Shown one piece after another: positions 33,045 through 44,925 of a stretch of 64,000 nucleotides of DNA. The DNA comes from Carnegiea gigantea. Taxonomy: Eukaryota > Streptophyta > Magnoliopsida > Caryophyllales > Cactaceae. The notes under the pieces are model-generated. The model was not told where the DNA came from and ran no database searches. It saw nothing but the letters and a program-made list of their open reading frames with translations. Made by a program: the position numbers and the translations under genes. Where the stretch lies: assembly GCA_029747015.1 (NCBI GenBank), contig JAKOGI010001200.1, positions 32,501 to 96,500 of the forward strand, in the 5' to 3' direction. How positions within the stretch are numbered: position 1 is the first letter of the stretch; each line of letters opens with the position of its first letter.

Positions 33045-33453
33045 CATGCCCCAAAAAAAATTTACGATGGAATTTCCATCGAACTCTGAAGGATTCTGAC
33101 GAAATTTCCAACGAATTTCAACAGAATTTTCGATTGAATCCGATTTTTTTAGATTTTTTAATGAAAAAAATTCTGAAATTATCTTTTTGGTTATCCGACA
33201 GATTGTTCTATCAGAAAGCTGTTCTCCGTCGGAAGTCCACCGGTCTTTCATTAGAAGGGCTGCTCGACGGAATGTATCAGTCTATCAAAATGCATTCCAC
33301 AAACTGACAGATTCCGCTAGAACTCCTCCCCAATTGGCTCCATTCCGACGGACGTCATTCATCAGAATATATGTCTGAAAATTATTTTCTCAACGGAAAA
33401 GGCAGCTTTTCCCAACGAAAAATCTATCGAGAAAAGGACGTTAATTTGTAGTG
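33045..33453 (+). mobile_element. CACTA element 3' end with TCCGTCGG/CCGACGGA subterminal repeats
   Basis: The words TTCCGACGGA, CCGTCGGAA, TCCGACAGA and CGACGGA recur in both orientations. The segment ends ACGTTAATTTGTAGTG (33438-33453), the usual right terminus (TTTGTAGTG, inverted CACTACAAA) of plant CACTA elements. The left end is missing within the window. Noncoding. Confidence 0.6.
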
Positions 33454-35297
33454 TTTTTAGTTCTAATTTTTGTTTTGGTGAAAATTGTAGTGATTCAATT
33501 GTTATACTGAGTATTGGTTCATATGGAAGATCTATTTGGTACTCTATTAGGTTCAATCTCATCTACATCTTTAGACCCGGAAAGAAATGATGACTATATG
33601 CGGTGTTTTTTGTTTTTATTATGATAACTAACTTCTTATTTGATGCCATCAATTATCTTTTTTTGCCAAAAATATGATTTGGGAATTATTTTCAAGCATT
33701 TTAAGTAAAAGCACAGTTCAGATCTGAAAAACCCATGCATTCGCTTCGAAACCTGCGCCCAGGGCCCTAAGACCCATTGCGCTTTTTTGTGCCTCAGGCT
33801 TTTTTTAATCTAAGGATTGAATTATGTCTAGCCAAAATGTTTTTTCTAGTCATTTCAAATGGGATTTATATTGGGTTATTGTGTTAAGTTTTATCTTTGC
33901 GGGCTCCATCCTTAGCCAGAATGAATATTCCCTTGGGTGATGGTGCTTCTAGATGAGGGCATGTTTATGCCAATCAAATCAGGAGTCCCATCACCCTTTT
34001 CAAGCAATCCACCCGTTATCTAGACAAGGGTACTAGGTCATCTCTCACCTCATTGTGCATGCACGGAGTAGAAGAGAAGTGCTACTGCATGTCACATGCA
34101 TTTTAAGTCATGGGAAGGATCTCTTAGCAAAGGGCATGCACAAGCTGAACAAACGCACTATAATAGGTTGAACTCCATGGGAGTAACGCTCATAGGCTTG
34201 CTAAGATCAATATGAATTTGCTTTGGAAGAAAGCTGATGATGATGAATTAGATCACAACAGATGGATGTGACAAACTGTCTCAACATTCCGTCAAAAAAA
34301 ATGGAATGATTAGGGTCATGAAAAACGAAGGGGGTGACATTATGAGTAAACTATCTCAGAACAATCTAACTCGTCCAGAAAATATGTAGGTACCAATTAC
34401 GCATTACTACCATGCTAACGGTGAAGGGAGAGATTTCAGACTGTAAACTAAACAAGTATGTTGCCGTAACCACCAGCAATTCGACCATTGCACAAGTGAG
34501 TTGCTCTGTTGTGCTTAGCGCTGACTGATCAGGAGTAAAATTGACTAATCTGACCTCGCTTGTTACTAGACCCCTTAGCTTTCAAGCCTGAATACTTGGT
34601 TTTCCAACGACCAGACAAGTCAACATTCTTGACATCCAAAGAGGAACTACATTGGCCCTGACTCCTGACCCCTCACCCCCACCCATATCCGAAAGGAGGC
34701 AAGGGGTTTTGGGGGGTAGATAAAGGAAAATTGAGCTCAAAATCTGGATTTAAGCTTATTTCTTTTCCATCGGATAGTCAAATTTCAATCTGAAAAGTTA
34801 AAACCAAATTTTGCACCTAAATTACGACAGGTCAGATCATCAACAGAGTGCAAACAAGAAAATCAACTTTCTTCCAAAATAGAAATCATTTTCCTCCATG
34901 GGAGGAGCGATAATTTTTCTTAGAAAATAGTTTTCCATCTTTCCCTATGCCGAACAATGAAAACTTGAAAAATCATTTTTCATAAAAATAATTTTCCCCC
35001 AACCAAATACTATAATAATATATGAATGGTAGAGGTGAAGTACTCACAAAAAAAGAGAAATTAATACACCGGACTTACCAATGGATTACCTTTAAGTGGC
35101 CTTCCAAACTCGGGCAACATTTACAGTGGCGATCACATAAATCTTGTCCTTCATGCCGTCAACAATTGGAAATAGGTGCGTCTTCAAGATTTCTTTATCA
35201 CTAATGTTCCACAAATTCCCCAAAATCCTCCTATAAATCCAAACATCACACCAACGTACAAACTGGGAAAAATATCATCGTCCTTCTCATTTACATC
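33454..35297. other. 1.8-kb spacer without recognised content
   Basis: Neither strand shows domains, tandem repeats or terminal repeats. It precedes the 3' end of the LRR pseudogene. Confidence 0.5.
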
Positions 35298-38200
35298 TTA
35301 ATGGGTTGGATGGTCTTTCTTTGGCGAGTCAGTGGGTGCTTGATCTCCAGGGCATTTTGGAAGTGGATCCGTACAAAGTTCAGGGTTCTCCATGTATGAT
35401 GAGGGAGCAAAACCTCGTAACTGAGTACCCAGTGGAATTCTCCCAAAGAAGTTGTTTGACAAATCTAATATTTCCAAAGAGCTCAAATTGGATAGGCTTA
35501 CAGCGATCAGGATAGGCTTACAGGGATATCACCCTAAATTACCCAGTGAAATTCTCCCAGAGAAGTTGTTTGACACACCTAATATTTCCAAAGAGGTGAA
35601 ATTGGACAGGCTTACAGGGATCTCACCCTAAAGTACGTTGTTCAACAAATCAACAAACTGCAGAAAAAAAGCTGAACAAATTTAGGTGTAATATTTCCAT
35701 TCAATCGGTTTTTGGTAAGTTTTAAGAATATTAAGCTAGTCAGGATTGAAATTCCATGTGGACGTGGAGCTTCACTCATTGTCCGAAATATCAATAGCTT
35801 TAACACGTCCTAAAGAATATCAAAAGCTTCTCTTATCTTTTCCGCATAAGCCATTCAGCACCATAGCATGACCACTCACCAAACATGTTAGCATGAGTCG
35901 GAATAGTCACAGCTAGTCCAGGTGGAAAAGATGAGGAGGACTGACCATCGCTGTAAGATTATAAATGCATCTCGGAATAGATCCAGAAAAACAATCGCTT
36001 GACAGATCTAGATTAGAAGTTTCAACAATTGACAAAGGTTTGAAGATAAGCCCCAAGCCCCCAATAAAATTATTTTTCTGTAGAATAAGAGCAACTAGAT
36101 TGCTATCAAAATGATTCTCAATGCAGTGAGATAGTTGCCCAGTTAGAGAATTATAAGAAAGGTCTAGAATAGCAAAACATGTACAATTCTCAAACAACAC
36201 GGGCAACTCTCAGCAAATGCTATTGTCGAGCAAATGAAGTTGTTGGAGTTGCATGAACACACCAGTGGAGACAGGTAACTGCCGTAAAGATCATTATCCA
36301 GGCCTAGACATATCAATGATCAAAATAAACCAAGCAATCTGGGATCTGCCCTAGTAACAAGTTGTCCGATAGGTCACGATTGGATAGGACCAAGTTGTTT
36401 CAGGACCCAAAAAAAAGGGAGCCAAGTGAGAGGACATGCTGTCATTTAGCCACAATGCAGACGCATCTCAAGGCAACGATGGTATTGTTCCCTCTTAGGA
36501 GTTCAAACTCAAGTCTATTTCAGGAAACACTTGTAAGGAAATGGATGTGTCTGCAATTTTTCCATGAATCATATTCTCAGACATATCCAACTCTTGCACA
36601 TTTGACAATGAACTTCAAAAGTAAACTGGAATGGTGTCTGAAATGTTGGCATTCGATATATCAAAGGTGCAGAACTGTGTTTGAGTAAGGAGTTACCTTG
36701 GAAATAGAGAGCCCAAATTGGAGAGCCATAAATCTATATAATATAACTGGAATGGACGAACGAAGTTGGCACTAATGCTAACCACATATTCTGGGTCATG
36801 AGACAAGTCCACATCGATCAGGTTCGAAATATTTGAGAAGTGAGAGCTGGAGAGTGTTCCCTTCAAAGAGTTCATAGACAAATACTACATCTCATGCATG
36901 TAAAGTTGCCCTAAACTTGGACTGATTGTGCCATTTAGTTGGTTTTCATCAAGATACAATTCACGTAATGAAGAAAATGTGCTGATCTCATCTGGGATAA
37001 AACCCCGAGGATGGTGGCTGCCTATGTCCAGAAAAAATTAGTGACTTAAACTACTCTTGGAATATATATTTTTTTTACAATGGTAAATATGGTCCACCTA
37101 TTGGGTCCCTTATCTCAGGAAAGACTCAACAAGCCAACTAGCCCAAGAGAAGGGGGACAAAGCTGTTAGGGCCCAAGGCCCAACCCATACACCCCTTCCC
37201 TCTTCCAATTAATTGGCAAAGGAAGGTCCCCACCTAGATTTGAATCTGGGTGGAGAGGGTGGAGCAAAGGCAAGAATGTCAATATGCTACAAGCAGATCG
37301 GCACCACGCTTGGAATATGGAAGAGAGCCCATTCAGTAAGTTGTCACCTAAGGATAGTGTTTGTAAGCTACAAAAACTCCACAGGCTTTTTGGATGGCAC
37401 CCATGTAGCCGAAACTTGTTCCTATAGAGATAGACGTGTAAGATGCTTGAGGTTTGAAAATTTTCAAGAATAGGACCTGCCGGTGCATTATAAGACAGAT
37501 CGAGATATGAAAGTGAGTGTATACTCCCCAAACCACTGGGAATGACACCAGGAATTTGATTATCACCAAGGTTAAGATACACAAGGCTAGAAACAAATGT
37601 ACTGAAGCTGAAAAGTAACTGGAATATCCGATTATCATTGAAATGATTGCTAAAAGACTGAAGTTGAAGAATTTGTGCACAAGTGTTGAGGGAACTGATG
37701 AGTGAGAAAGACTGCATGCATCCATTTGAAAACTACTTAAGAAAGGAAGGCTGCAAATGAATTGCATCCAGTCCGGTGAGACTCAGATAAACCAAACCAA
37801 AGGAGACAACCTTCAACAAAGTTAGATAGGAAAGCCACCCTAAGCTATCAATGTAAAAGGGCGAATAATTGTAACTAAGATCCAGAGAGGTTAAGTTCGA
37901 AAGATTTGCCTGTGGATAAGGAGTTCCTCCTTGAAAACCAACATGGGACAGATTGAGGTACTTCAAACTATGGATAGAACCATTAAAAGTTGACATTTAG
38001 ACATCCCAACTCAATTGGGGATGGACTGAGTGTACCCCGGAGATGATAGAAGCCAGGATTCCGATAACAGTTGAGAACCCCACTGACATAGAGGCCAATG
38101 ACATGACCGGTGCGGTTGCTACAGCATACACCTCGCCAACAGCAGAATTCTTGGCTAGCCCAAAGAATCATGAACCCACAATTATCAGCTTGAATCTCCT

Positions 38201-38390
38201 GTTTGAACCGGAGCAAGGCTTCTTGCTCATTTGTTATAGAATGGATCATCTTATTCTTCCGGTGGCCAGTGCTTCTTCTATAAGCTGGACAACTAAAATA
38301 GGATATTAAGAGAAGCAAATAAGAAACCACAGATAGCCCCAATTCATTTGTCAAAATCTCAACGAGAAACTGCAGATAGCCGCACTTCAT
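35298..38390 (-). pseudogene. LRR receptor-like protein (EIX/Cf-type RLP) pseudogene
   Basis: On the minus strand the first fragment (37983-38390) has a hydrophobic signal segment (VVSYLLLLISYF, about residues 20-31) and the LRRNT_2 cap: EQEALLRFKQEI, then FCCWRGVCCSNRTGHVIGL, with the paired cysteines of the family. Leucine-rich repeats follow in shifting frames: SLKYLNLSHVGFQG (37900s), SLSYLDLSYNAPAGPI (about 37480-37530), FAILDLSYNSLTGQL (36150s) and LEILDLSNNFFGRIPLGTQL (35430-35480). The end GDQAPTDSPKK (35310s) corresponds to the acidic linker before the membrane helix; a stop precedes the helix, which is missing. At least six frameshifts occur. Members of this family are plasma-membrane immune or developmental receptors without a kinase. 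Confidence 0.8.
35426..35640. repeat. Tandem duplication inside the LRR pseudogene
   Basis: A unit beginning ACCCAGTGGAATTCTCCCA (35426) is repeated at about 35540 with GAATTCTCCCA/GAAATTCTCCCAGAG and AATATTTCCAAAGAG at equal spacing (about 113 bp). The period is not a multiple of the 72-bp LRR unit, so it is a later duplication, not a normal repeat module. Confidence 0.65.
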
Positions 38391-39100
38391 TTTGTCAAAA
38401 TCCTGAATAAGGTACTATTATCAATTAGCTGCATTTGAGTATGAGAGCCTCTATGTACAGACTGCAACCAGGGGAAGTCTAGTAATGTCACAGGAGGAAT
38501 CCTATTTTATTCATTTTTCAGCCTCCAGCACATCACTTGCAGTTATGTTGATTTTTAGCAATTGATGATGGACCCAAGATTTTTTAAATTTTGTAATTTT
38601 TTGTTTTTCGAAAGAGATAATTGACCAAAGACTTAATTCGCATTTCCCACAACGGGTTCAAGTCAAACCAATGTTTTTAAGCTTTCCATCGCCTATCAAC
38701 AAACGTCTAGTCTGGAAGAAATTCCAACCTTCAAATTTCACTGTCCAGAGCCAGCCCCACACCCAAAGAATAAAGTTTTCTATTCCTTTTTTTAAAAAAA
38801 AAAGGGAATGAAAGGTTGTTTAGCATTTAAAACTCAGTTGATAGTTGCAAGACAAGGTGGAAACCAAGAGAAGGATAGCGATGGAAGAGTCATTCTGAAC
38901 CACACCAACACCCCCCCCCCCAGGAGGAGGGCGCGAATGTGTAAAGGAGGCATACAGCAGAAAGAAGATCACCATCAGAATAACATCAGCTTCACTCTAC
39001 ACATACAACAGATACAGGATTGATTTTTTTTTGGGGGGGGGGGGGGGACAGAAGCCACTCATGCAAGATTGGTAGGATTCCGAATAAAAAAAACTGGTGG
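38391..39100. other. Spacer upstream of the LRR pseudogene
   Basis: It contains a C12 run (38909-38920), a T9G15 block at 39023-39047 and AT-rich sequence. The promoter of the LRR gene would lie here, but no clear TATA box could be assigned. Confidence 0.4.
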
Positions 39101-39106
39101 AGAATG

Positions 39107-39420
39107 ACTGTATGGGTATAAGCTATCTTCTCAAATCAAGTTTAAGATTTCAGAATCAAAAGAAAAGCTTGAACAAGTATGCAGTGATCAGGCAGTTTCA
39201 TGCTTTTTACAAAGAACTACTCACTTATATGTATGGCATTTTACACTTCATATTGGTGGTTTCGCTGGCTGTAGAAGGTACAAGAGGAAATTTAAGTGGA
39301 AACTGATTGGTCTGTGATGGTTCTTCAACCGGATTTGCCGATTTGGCTATAAGTAATTTCATCCAAACAATATGTAATGATAAAGTATAAACAAAAGAAA
39401 TGGGATAGGAACAGGACACA
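39107..39420. repeat. Duplicated segment, copy 1 (downstream of Dabb gene)
   Basis: It shares with 40250-40570, in the same orientation and at about 1.14-kb offset, CTCAAATCA.GTTT, AGTATGCAGT, AGTTTCA, AAGTGGA and CTGTGATGGT.CTT (here), CTCTGATGGTACTT (there). A diverged tandem duplication. Confidence 0.55.
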
Positions 39421-40249
39421 ATAACAACTATTTAAATTTGATACCTATTAGACAAGAAACACAACAAATTTCAAGCACAAATACAATTTTCTCAAAAGAA
39501 AGAAAACGGATACCCTCACAACCAGATAGTCAAGAATATACCCATTTGACGTGCATATGCCTCGATATGATGGAGAAACAAAAGGATCCACCCAACTTTC
39601 TCAAGCAAACTGCCCCATTGTTGGGCAAGCTTTCAGAGTCATTTCTTGTGTCATTTTTAATGCAAGAACTAAAAGAGAAGTGTTTCAGGATGGCCAGCAT
39701 ATTTAGGTGACACAGAGTCACAGAGAAGCGGGGAGATCATAAAACCCATCCACTGACTGAGTCATAGAGGTACAACACCGCCAACGGTGTACCTTTTTAT
39801 CATCTCTTTACTGTGTTCTAGATCTACTAGACTACTACTAATTTCATTGTGCTTCCAGGCTAAAATTAAGCCGTGATAGCAACAGCTTACACTTATAAGG
39901 CTTCAACTTTCAAAAGAAGAGAAGATTGACCAATGCAAAGGCCAAATTTCAAGCTTATGAACAGGAGTTTGCAAATGCCAGAGTACAGCTGTTGAGTATA
40001 ACTCACGGATGCATCTTTTAGACAAAAATTTAGGCTAAATTCATGTTTAGGATTGCTTGGTACCAGAATTGGAGGGTTAATGAGTGTTCCCAATGACTAT
40101 GAACTAAGACTTGCGAAGAAGCTGACCAAAGACAAGAAGATCATGAATGTTTGACAAATACCCTAATCGACTTCAAATATGATTAGTACGCATACGCACA
40201 TAACAAGGGCAAGGATGATTGGCTTCATATCACAGAGGAGATCAAACCT
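39421..40249. other. Spacer between duplicated segments
   Basis: The frames on both strands (39438-39721) are short and unrecognised. No element ends were seen. Confidence 0.4.
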
Positions 40250-40570
40250 GACGGATTACAACTCCAAGCTCTTTCTCAAATCAGGTTTGTCATTTTAGAA
40301 TCAGTTATAGGAGCTCAGGCAAGTATGCAGTTGTTATGTAGTTTCACCCACTCAACAAATAATGGATCCGTCGGTTGTATGTTGTACCTATAGCACTTTC
40401 CAATCGACACAGCAAAGAGGTTTGAAACATGAACATAAATCAAGTGGAGAGCTGTTGGACTCTGATGGTACTTGAATTGGATTCCGCACAGATGTAGTTA
40501 ATCCAAAGATCATGCAATGATCAGCACAACTTTCACAGCAACAAGAAATAAGTGCGAGTACATGAAATCT
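40250..40570. repeat. Duplicated segment, copy 2 (3' flank of Dabb gene)
   Basis: This is the partner of 39107-39420. It lies about 200 bp beyond the stop codon of the Dabb gene, so it may be part of the 3' transcribed region. Confidence 0.55.
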
Positions 40571-40771
40571 GATAACAATAGGACATTAAAGCATTGAATT
40601 TAAACCCCATTTGTATCAAGGAAAAGAGAATGGGTTCTCTGACCAACACGTGCCCAATAATAATCTTCCCATCTCTCATTTGAACACAGAATCACATTAA
40701 TCCACAGGCACCCACTGAATTAAACTATGAATGCAATCAGAATCACTTATTCTTTCCACTCAAAAGCAACA

Positions 40772-41581
40772 TCAAAGGCTAGCAGACTGAGCAGAGGGAA
40801 CAACATAATCGACAATAACAAGACTATCAATATAATCCCTGACCTTATCTTTCTCCTTTGCAATCTCCACATTCTGGTCCGCAGCATCCAACTCACTCAG
40901 TCCCGGAAAAACCCCAATCGAAGCGATCGAAAACCCTTTAGCCCTAGCCGGCGAAAAATTCTCCCCAAAACTAAGCTGCTCAATGCCATTAATCTTCTCA
41001 TCGAGGCCCCCAACCACCTTCAACAGCTCCCCTTTCTCTGTCTCCCCCAATCTCTCCTTGAGTTTGATGCACTTGACTCTCATGGCGGACCCGGGTTTCA
41101 GACCCGAACCGGTTTTGGGGATCTGGGCAACCCAATCGACGGCCATGACGTCTTCGCAGATGGGCAGAACGCTGGACTTGACCACGTCCATGTGGGCCGG
41201 GTGGGCCGAGTAAGCGGCTAGATCGTCCTTGGACCGGTACCGGCTGTGGAGCATGTGGGTGAACTTGAGGGAGGAGGACCGGTTGCGGTAAACCGGACCG
41301 GCGGTAATGTACTGGACCATGTCGAGAGATCGAAGGCCGTTGAGGCCGGTAAGCATGGCGGAGAGTTGGGAGTCGTTGGTGCCCTCTTTAACATTGAAGA
41401 GGACGATGTGTTCGACGGTGGAGGTGGTGGTGGCGGAGGCGGCGGAAGACATTCTGATGCGGGTGGCGGAGAGACGGCGGCGGAGGGGTGCGAATTGGGT
41501 GGCGATTGCTGGAGCGCGAAACTTAAGCAGTGAGCGAGCGCTGATGCTGGGGAAGACCATCCCGGGTGCGTGTGTTGCCAT
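40772..41581 (-). CDS. Stress-response A/B barrel domain protein, chloroplast type (UP3-like)
   Basis: There are 269 codons in one exon with no breaks. Residues 1-45 are Ala/Ser/Arg-rich with few acids and look like a chloroplast transit peptide (SARSLLKF, RRRLSATRIRM). Two Dabb (dimeric alpha-beta barrel) domains follow. The first (about 54-152) has the hallmark VEHIVLFNVKEG start, LKFTHMLHSRYRSKDDLAAY, the HPAH motif (127-130) and DVMAVDW end. The second (about 166-260) starts MRVKCIKLKE and ends IDSLVIVDYV. The order and length agree with Arabidopsis UP3 (At2g31670) and relatives, small barrel proteins of unknown enzymatic role linked to stress. The ATG at 41581 is chosen because it gives the transit peptide; a second Met at residue 8 is also possible. 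GC content is clearly higher than the surroundings. Confidence 0.93.
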   Translation of the reverse strand: MATHAPGMVFPSISARSLLKFRAPAIATQFAPLRRRLSATRIRMSSAASATTTSTVEHIVLFNVKEGTNDSQLSAMLTGLNGLRSLDMVQYITAGPVYRNRSSSLKFTHMLHSRYRSKDDLAAYSAHPAHMDVVKSSVLPICEDVMAVDWVAQIPKTGSGLKPGSAMRVKCIKLKERLGETEKGELLKVVGGLDEKINGIEQLSFGENFSPARAKGFSIASIGVFPGLSELDAADQNVEIAKEKDKVRDYIDSLVIVDYVVPSAQSASL

Positions 41582-41680
41582 GGTGAAAATGGCTTTAGAG
41601 GATGTAAAAAATACTGTGGTAGTGGGTAGGCCCCAAAGAATATGGATTGGGTCACTGTCCTTTTTGCATCATCCGTTATT

Positions 41681-41690
41681 CCATTTATAC
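41681..41690 (-). promoter_or_regulatory. TATA box of the Dabb gene
   Basis: The minus strand reads TGTATAAATGG about 100 bases before the start codon, a fitting plant TATA box. Nothing more specific about its regulation can be read. Confidence 0.5.
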
Positions 41691-41699
41691 AGTTATACC

Positions 41700-43740
41700 C
41701 GATGAAAATGGGGTAGGTTTGCAGTCTGTACGCTGTCGTGCGTCGTGTAGCCGGGCGTTATTATATTTGGGGTGATGTTCATTGTATAAAGTTCATGATA
41801 AATGAGTTTTCAAGAAGTTGGAAAAATCAGTTCATGAACTCAAGACTAAATGAGCAAAAGGTAAACCCAATTCCCGATTAATGCCACAATTAACAATACA
41901 CATGTCTATCAACCCAATTCCCGATTAATGCAACAGTTAACAATACTCATGCATATCAAAAGTAAGTTTAAAAGCACATGCTTAATTAAATATGGTACTT
42001 AATTTTATCATCACCCTCCCAACTTCGGTTTGAATCTAATGTGTCATATTTTCTTTAAGCCATTGATAATAGAGGGAGTAATGTTTATTGAAGAACTTGA
42101 ATGTTGAACCAAAAAAGCTTTGAAAGTCCCAAAGATGTTAAAAATTGACTCCTAAGGCAAAAAAGGGGGAAAAAGCATAGTCCCAAGAAACTTTCTTAAA
42201 CAACCCAAAATTAATCATGCCGATGAAAGAGGACTTGACTTACTAACTTTCTGACAAATATGATCAACTATTTTCGAGTTTTATGCCAACTAGCTAACTT
42301 TTCAACAGTCTGATAAATCTTATAGGAGTAAATAATATGGGGTCTAACCTAATTTTAAAAGTTTCACTAGTCAATATTTATGGAATTGTGCAAAGTTCAA
42401 CCCAATTTTAGAAACTTCCATGCATACAAAAGTGATGCATGACTTATGGGTGATTTGGAGGCTGACCTAAGTGAACCCCACTAATCCTCACATATAAGTA
42501 AGGGGCTAGATCCAAGGTCCAGTTAACCTTAGAAAATTCCCACAAAGATCTCAAGACCTTCAAGTGAGTCAAATTTTTTTTTTTTTTTAAAGTAACCTTT
42601 GGGTCCTTTGAAGCAACTTCAGTTTTTGAGTGAGACCACAATTTTTGTTTCTCTTTTATAATCATTTTGGCTATTTGTAGCAATTGTTTATCTAAGCATT
42701 TAAAAGCATTTGCAAATTGCTCCAACTGTGTACTTACCTTTTGCTTACTATTCTTAGTTGTGCCGCCACCCCCTTCCAAAATTTAAAAAAAGGAAAAAAA
42801 AAAAAAAAAGAGAAACCTCCTCCAAGGATACATCGAAATTTAGGTTGAAGACTTGGATTGAGAAATAGCAAGGCTAAAATGAAGACTACACATTGGAGAA
42901 ATATTTTGAGTTAAAAGCTAAAACTGAACAAAGGAGAGGAATGAAGAAAATAAACACATAAGAATGTCCAATTGAGTGCAAAGGCAGAACTATTAAAAAA
43001 ACATTTTGCACTAACTCTCCTACATGTGCATTGAGTAAGTTGAGAAGGGAAATCGCTAAGACTATCATTATTAAGAGCACCTGCATTGAGGTGCTTCAAA
43101 TGCCACATGAATAAGGAAGATGTTCCATTTATGTTGTCATTGTTAATGGGTGCAACTCACTTGAGTTGCCCGTTAATATCTTATATTTTAAGTGAATCCC
43201 ATTTGTAATATTCTATTGCTTCAAAAAATCAATAATTTAGTTATTGAATTAAATTAATTTGGTTTTGTTAATAATATAATTAAATGATTCTCAATTATGA
43301 TGATCTGCATTAACCTAACTAATTATAATTACTTGAGAGATTATTAACAAAAAATGAAACTTAAAAATTAGAAAGACTTCATAAAATAAGGTTATGCAAA
43401 GATTATTCAAAAGTACAAAATAAAAAAAAAAACAACCTAAAATAAAGACAGCGAAGAAACATAGAAAAGCTAATGAAAGTAATGCGTGGAACAATAATAC
43501 ATGAAAAGCACACAACCCCTCCCCATCATATAAAACATAAATGGGAAGACCGCTTTTCATAGTGAATCAATTGTTCTTTTAGCTACCTGTGTAACAATTC
43601 CAAATATGGTTAATCAGTGGTTGTTGAAGTCTCTTACTCTTCTCTATATCACAAACCTTTATATTTCTTGATAACCATTCCTTAAAATTAGTTGTTTGTC
43701 CAAACTTGGGTGGAGTGATCGTTGTGTTTAATGGTTCATA
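41700..43740. other. 2-kb AT-rich spacer
   Basis: A short direct repeat, CAACCCAATTCCCGATTAATG, occurs near 41864 and 41913. Poly-A/T tracts lie at 42571-42590 and 42787-42809. Frames are short and without motifs. Confidence 0.5.
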
Positions 43741-44465
43741 TTATGGTTGGCTGAAGTTATAACTATACGTGTCCTGTGCATCTTTAACGATCATATTGTA
43801 AAGTGTAATATATGCTCTCGTCACTTTGTTCATTGTTTCTACCTCCCAAAAATGAGTTGGCCATCGAACGTTAGCAAACAGAGATTGCAACACTCTAAAT
43901 GCTCGCTTAACATCCTTTTTCGCTGACTCATGATGAGCCCCAAACAACTTATGTTGTGCTAATTTTGGTTTGCATATGCATTTAAAGACTAGTGTGGATA
44001 TATCCCATTTGTGAGATAATATCCCATATTAAATTGCTTATCAACAACAGTAAAGAATACTTCTGGGGCTCATTCCCTAGTAAATTGTCAAATAATGGTA
44101 ATTTTTCAAGGATAGATATGTCGTATTCGATCTTACTGTACTCAAAAAGGCATGTCGTGTCCATGAATTAAATGAAGCAATAACTTCAAGCACTATAGTT
44201 GCCTTCCATGGGTGTCCTCCTTAATACATACCAGCCATTGGACATCTGTTCCATTCCTAACACATACAATCAACGTTGCCTAACATATTGGAGAGGCCAC
44301 GTTGTTCTACAATGTGAAGAAGTCGCTGTAAATCTTCTTGAGTTGGCTTTCACAAGTAATAGCGCCCAACATTTTCCTCAATGCTATTAACAAAATTCCC
44401 GATGCGTTGCATGATGGTCGTATCCTTGATAAGAAGATACTGAGCCAAGCGATCTACAGCAATGG
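43741..44465 (-). pseudogene. PIF/Harbinger transposase (HARBI1-like nuclease) fragment
   Basis: On the minus strand, in changing frames: KPTQEDLQRLLHIVEQRG then NMLGNVDCM (about 44280-44350), WNRCPMAGMY..GHPWKATI (44190-44260), ASFNSWTRHAF, a DISILEKLPLFDNLLGNEP stretch, then the open 68-codon end (43741-43947) with HHESAKKDVKRAFRVLQSLF and AYITLYNMIVKDAQDTY. This is the order of the DDE_Tnp_4 domain, with the first acid in the VDCM block, and the ESARKDVERAFGVLQ and HNMIVEDE boxes expected in the family. Stops at about 44350, 44255 and 44230 and frameshifts inactivate it. It is cut at 44465, where a Copia fragment begins. Confidence 0.75.
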
Positions 44466-44860
44466 GCATATACCTTTGTCTGTTTGGATGGTGTACGATC
44501 GCTTCTTGAGACATATTCTATTTGTGAGACTTTTGATCACACAGAGCTACTCCAACCCCAACAAAATATGCATAGTAGTAGTCTTGTCAATCACTCATAA
44601 AGAGCTTGAGGCGCCAAACATAATTGGATTGCCGAAAGATCCTTCTCATCTAGTTCCTCCCATTCCTCTTCTGTCTTTAATTCAGGCTTCTTAGTTTGCG
44701 CGCTAAGAGCTTTATTCATTCTGTTCTGGGTAGGAGCGGCATTCATATAGACTTTTTCAGATGCTAAAGTTAATCTTGCCATCGAACTTCTGAATATCAG
44801 AAAGGAGAAGATGATGACAGAGGGGGAGAGGACGAAGAGGAAAAGGACTCTCCGCAAGCC
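44466..44860 (-). pseudogene. Ty1/Copia gag fragment
   Basis: Minus-strand residues EEEWEELDEKDLSAIQLCLA (about 44605-44670) and, after two stops, KSLTNRICLKKRSYTIQ (about 44490-44545) match the gag N-terminal region (UBN2/DUF4219-like) of plant Copia elements, which carries W..LD..A...I.L.L and K.L.N.L.LK..LY. The reading frame opens at 44857, but its start has been altered. Only gag is present; RT and integrase are absent. Confidence 0.65.
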
Positions 44861-44925
44861 GATTCATGATTAGATTGCATAGAGCTATTACTAAAAGAGT
44901 CATCAATTTTTAACAGACTGGTCAT

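Noticed and set aside
40727..41705. Several plus-strand and other minus-strand frames across the Dabb gene
   Set aside because: Shadows of the GC-rich real gene; none has its own domain or start context.
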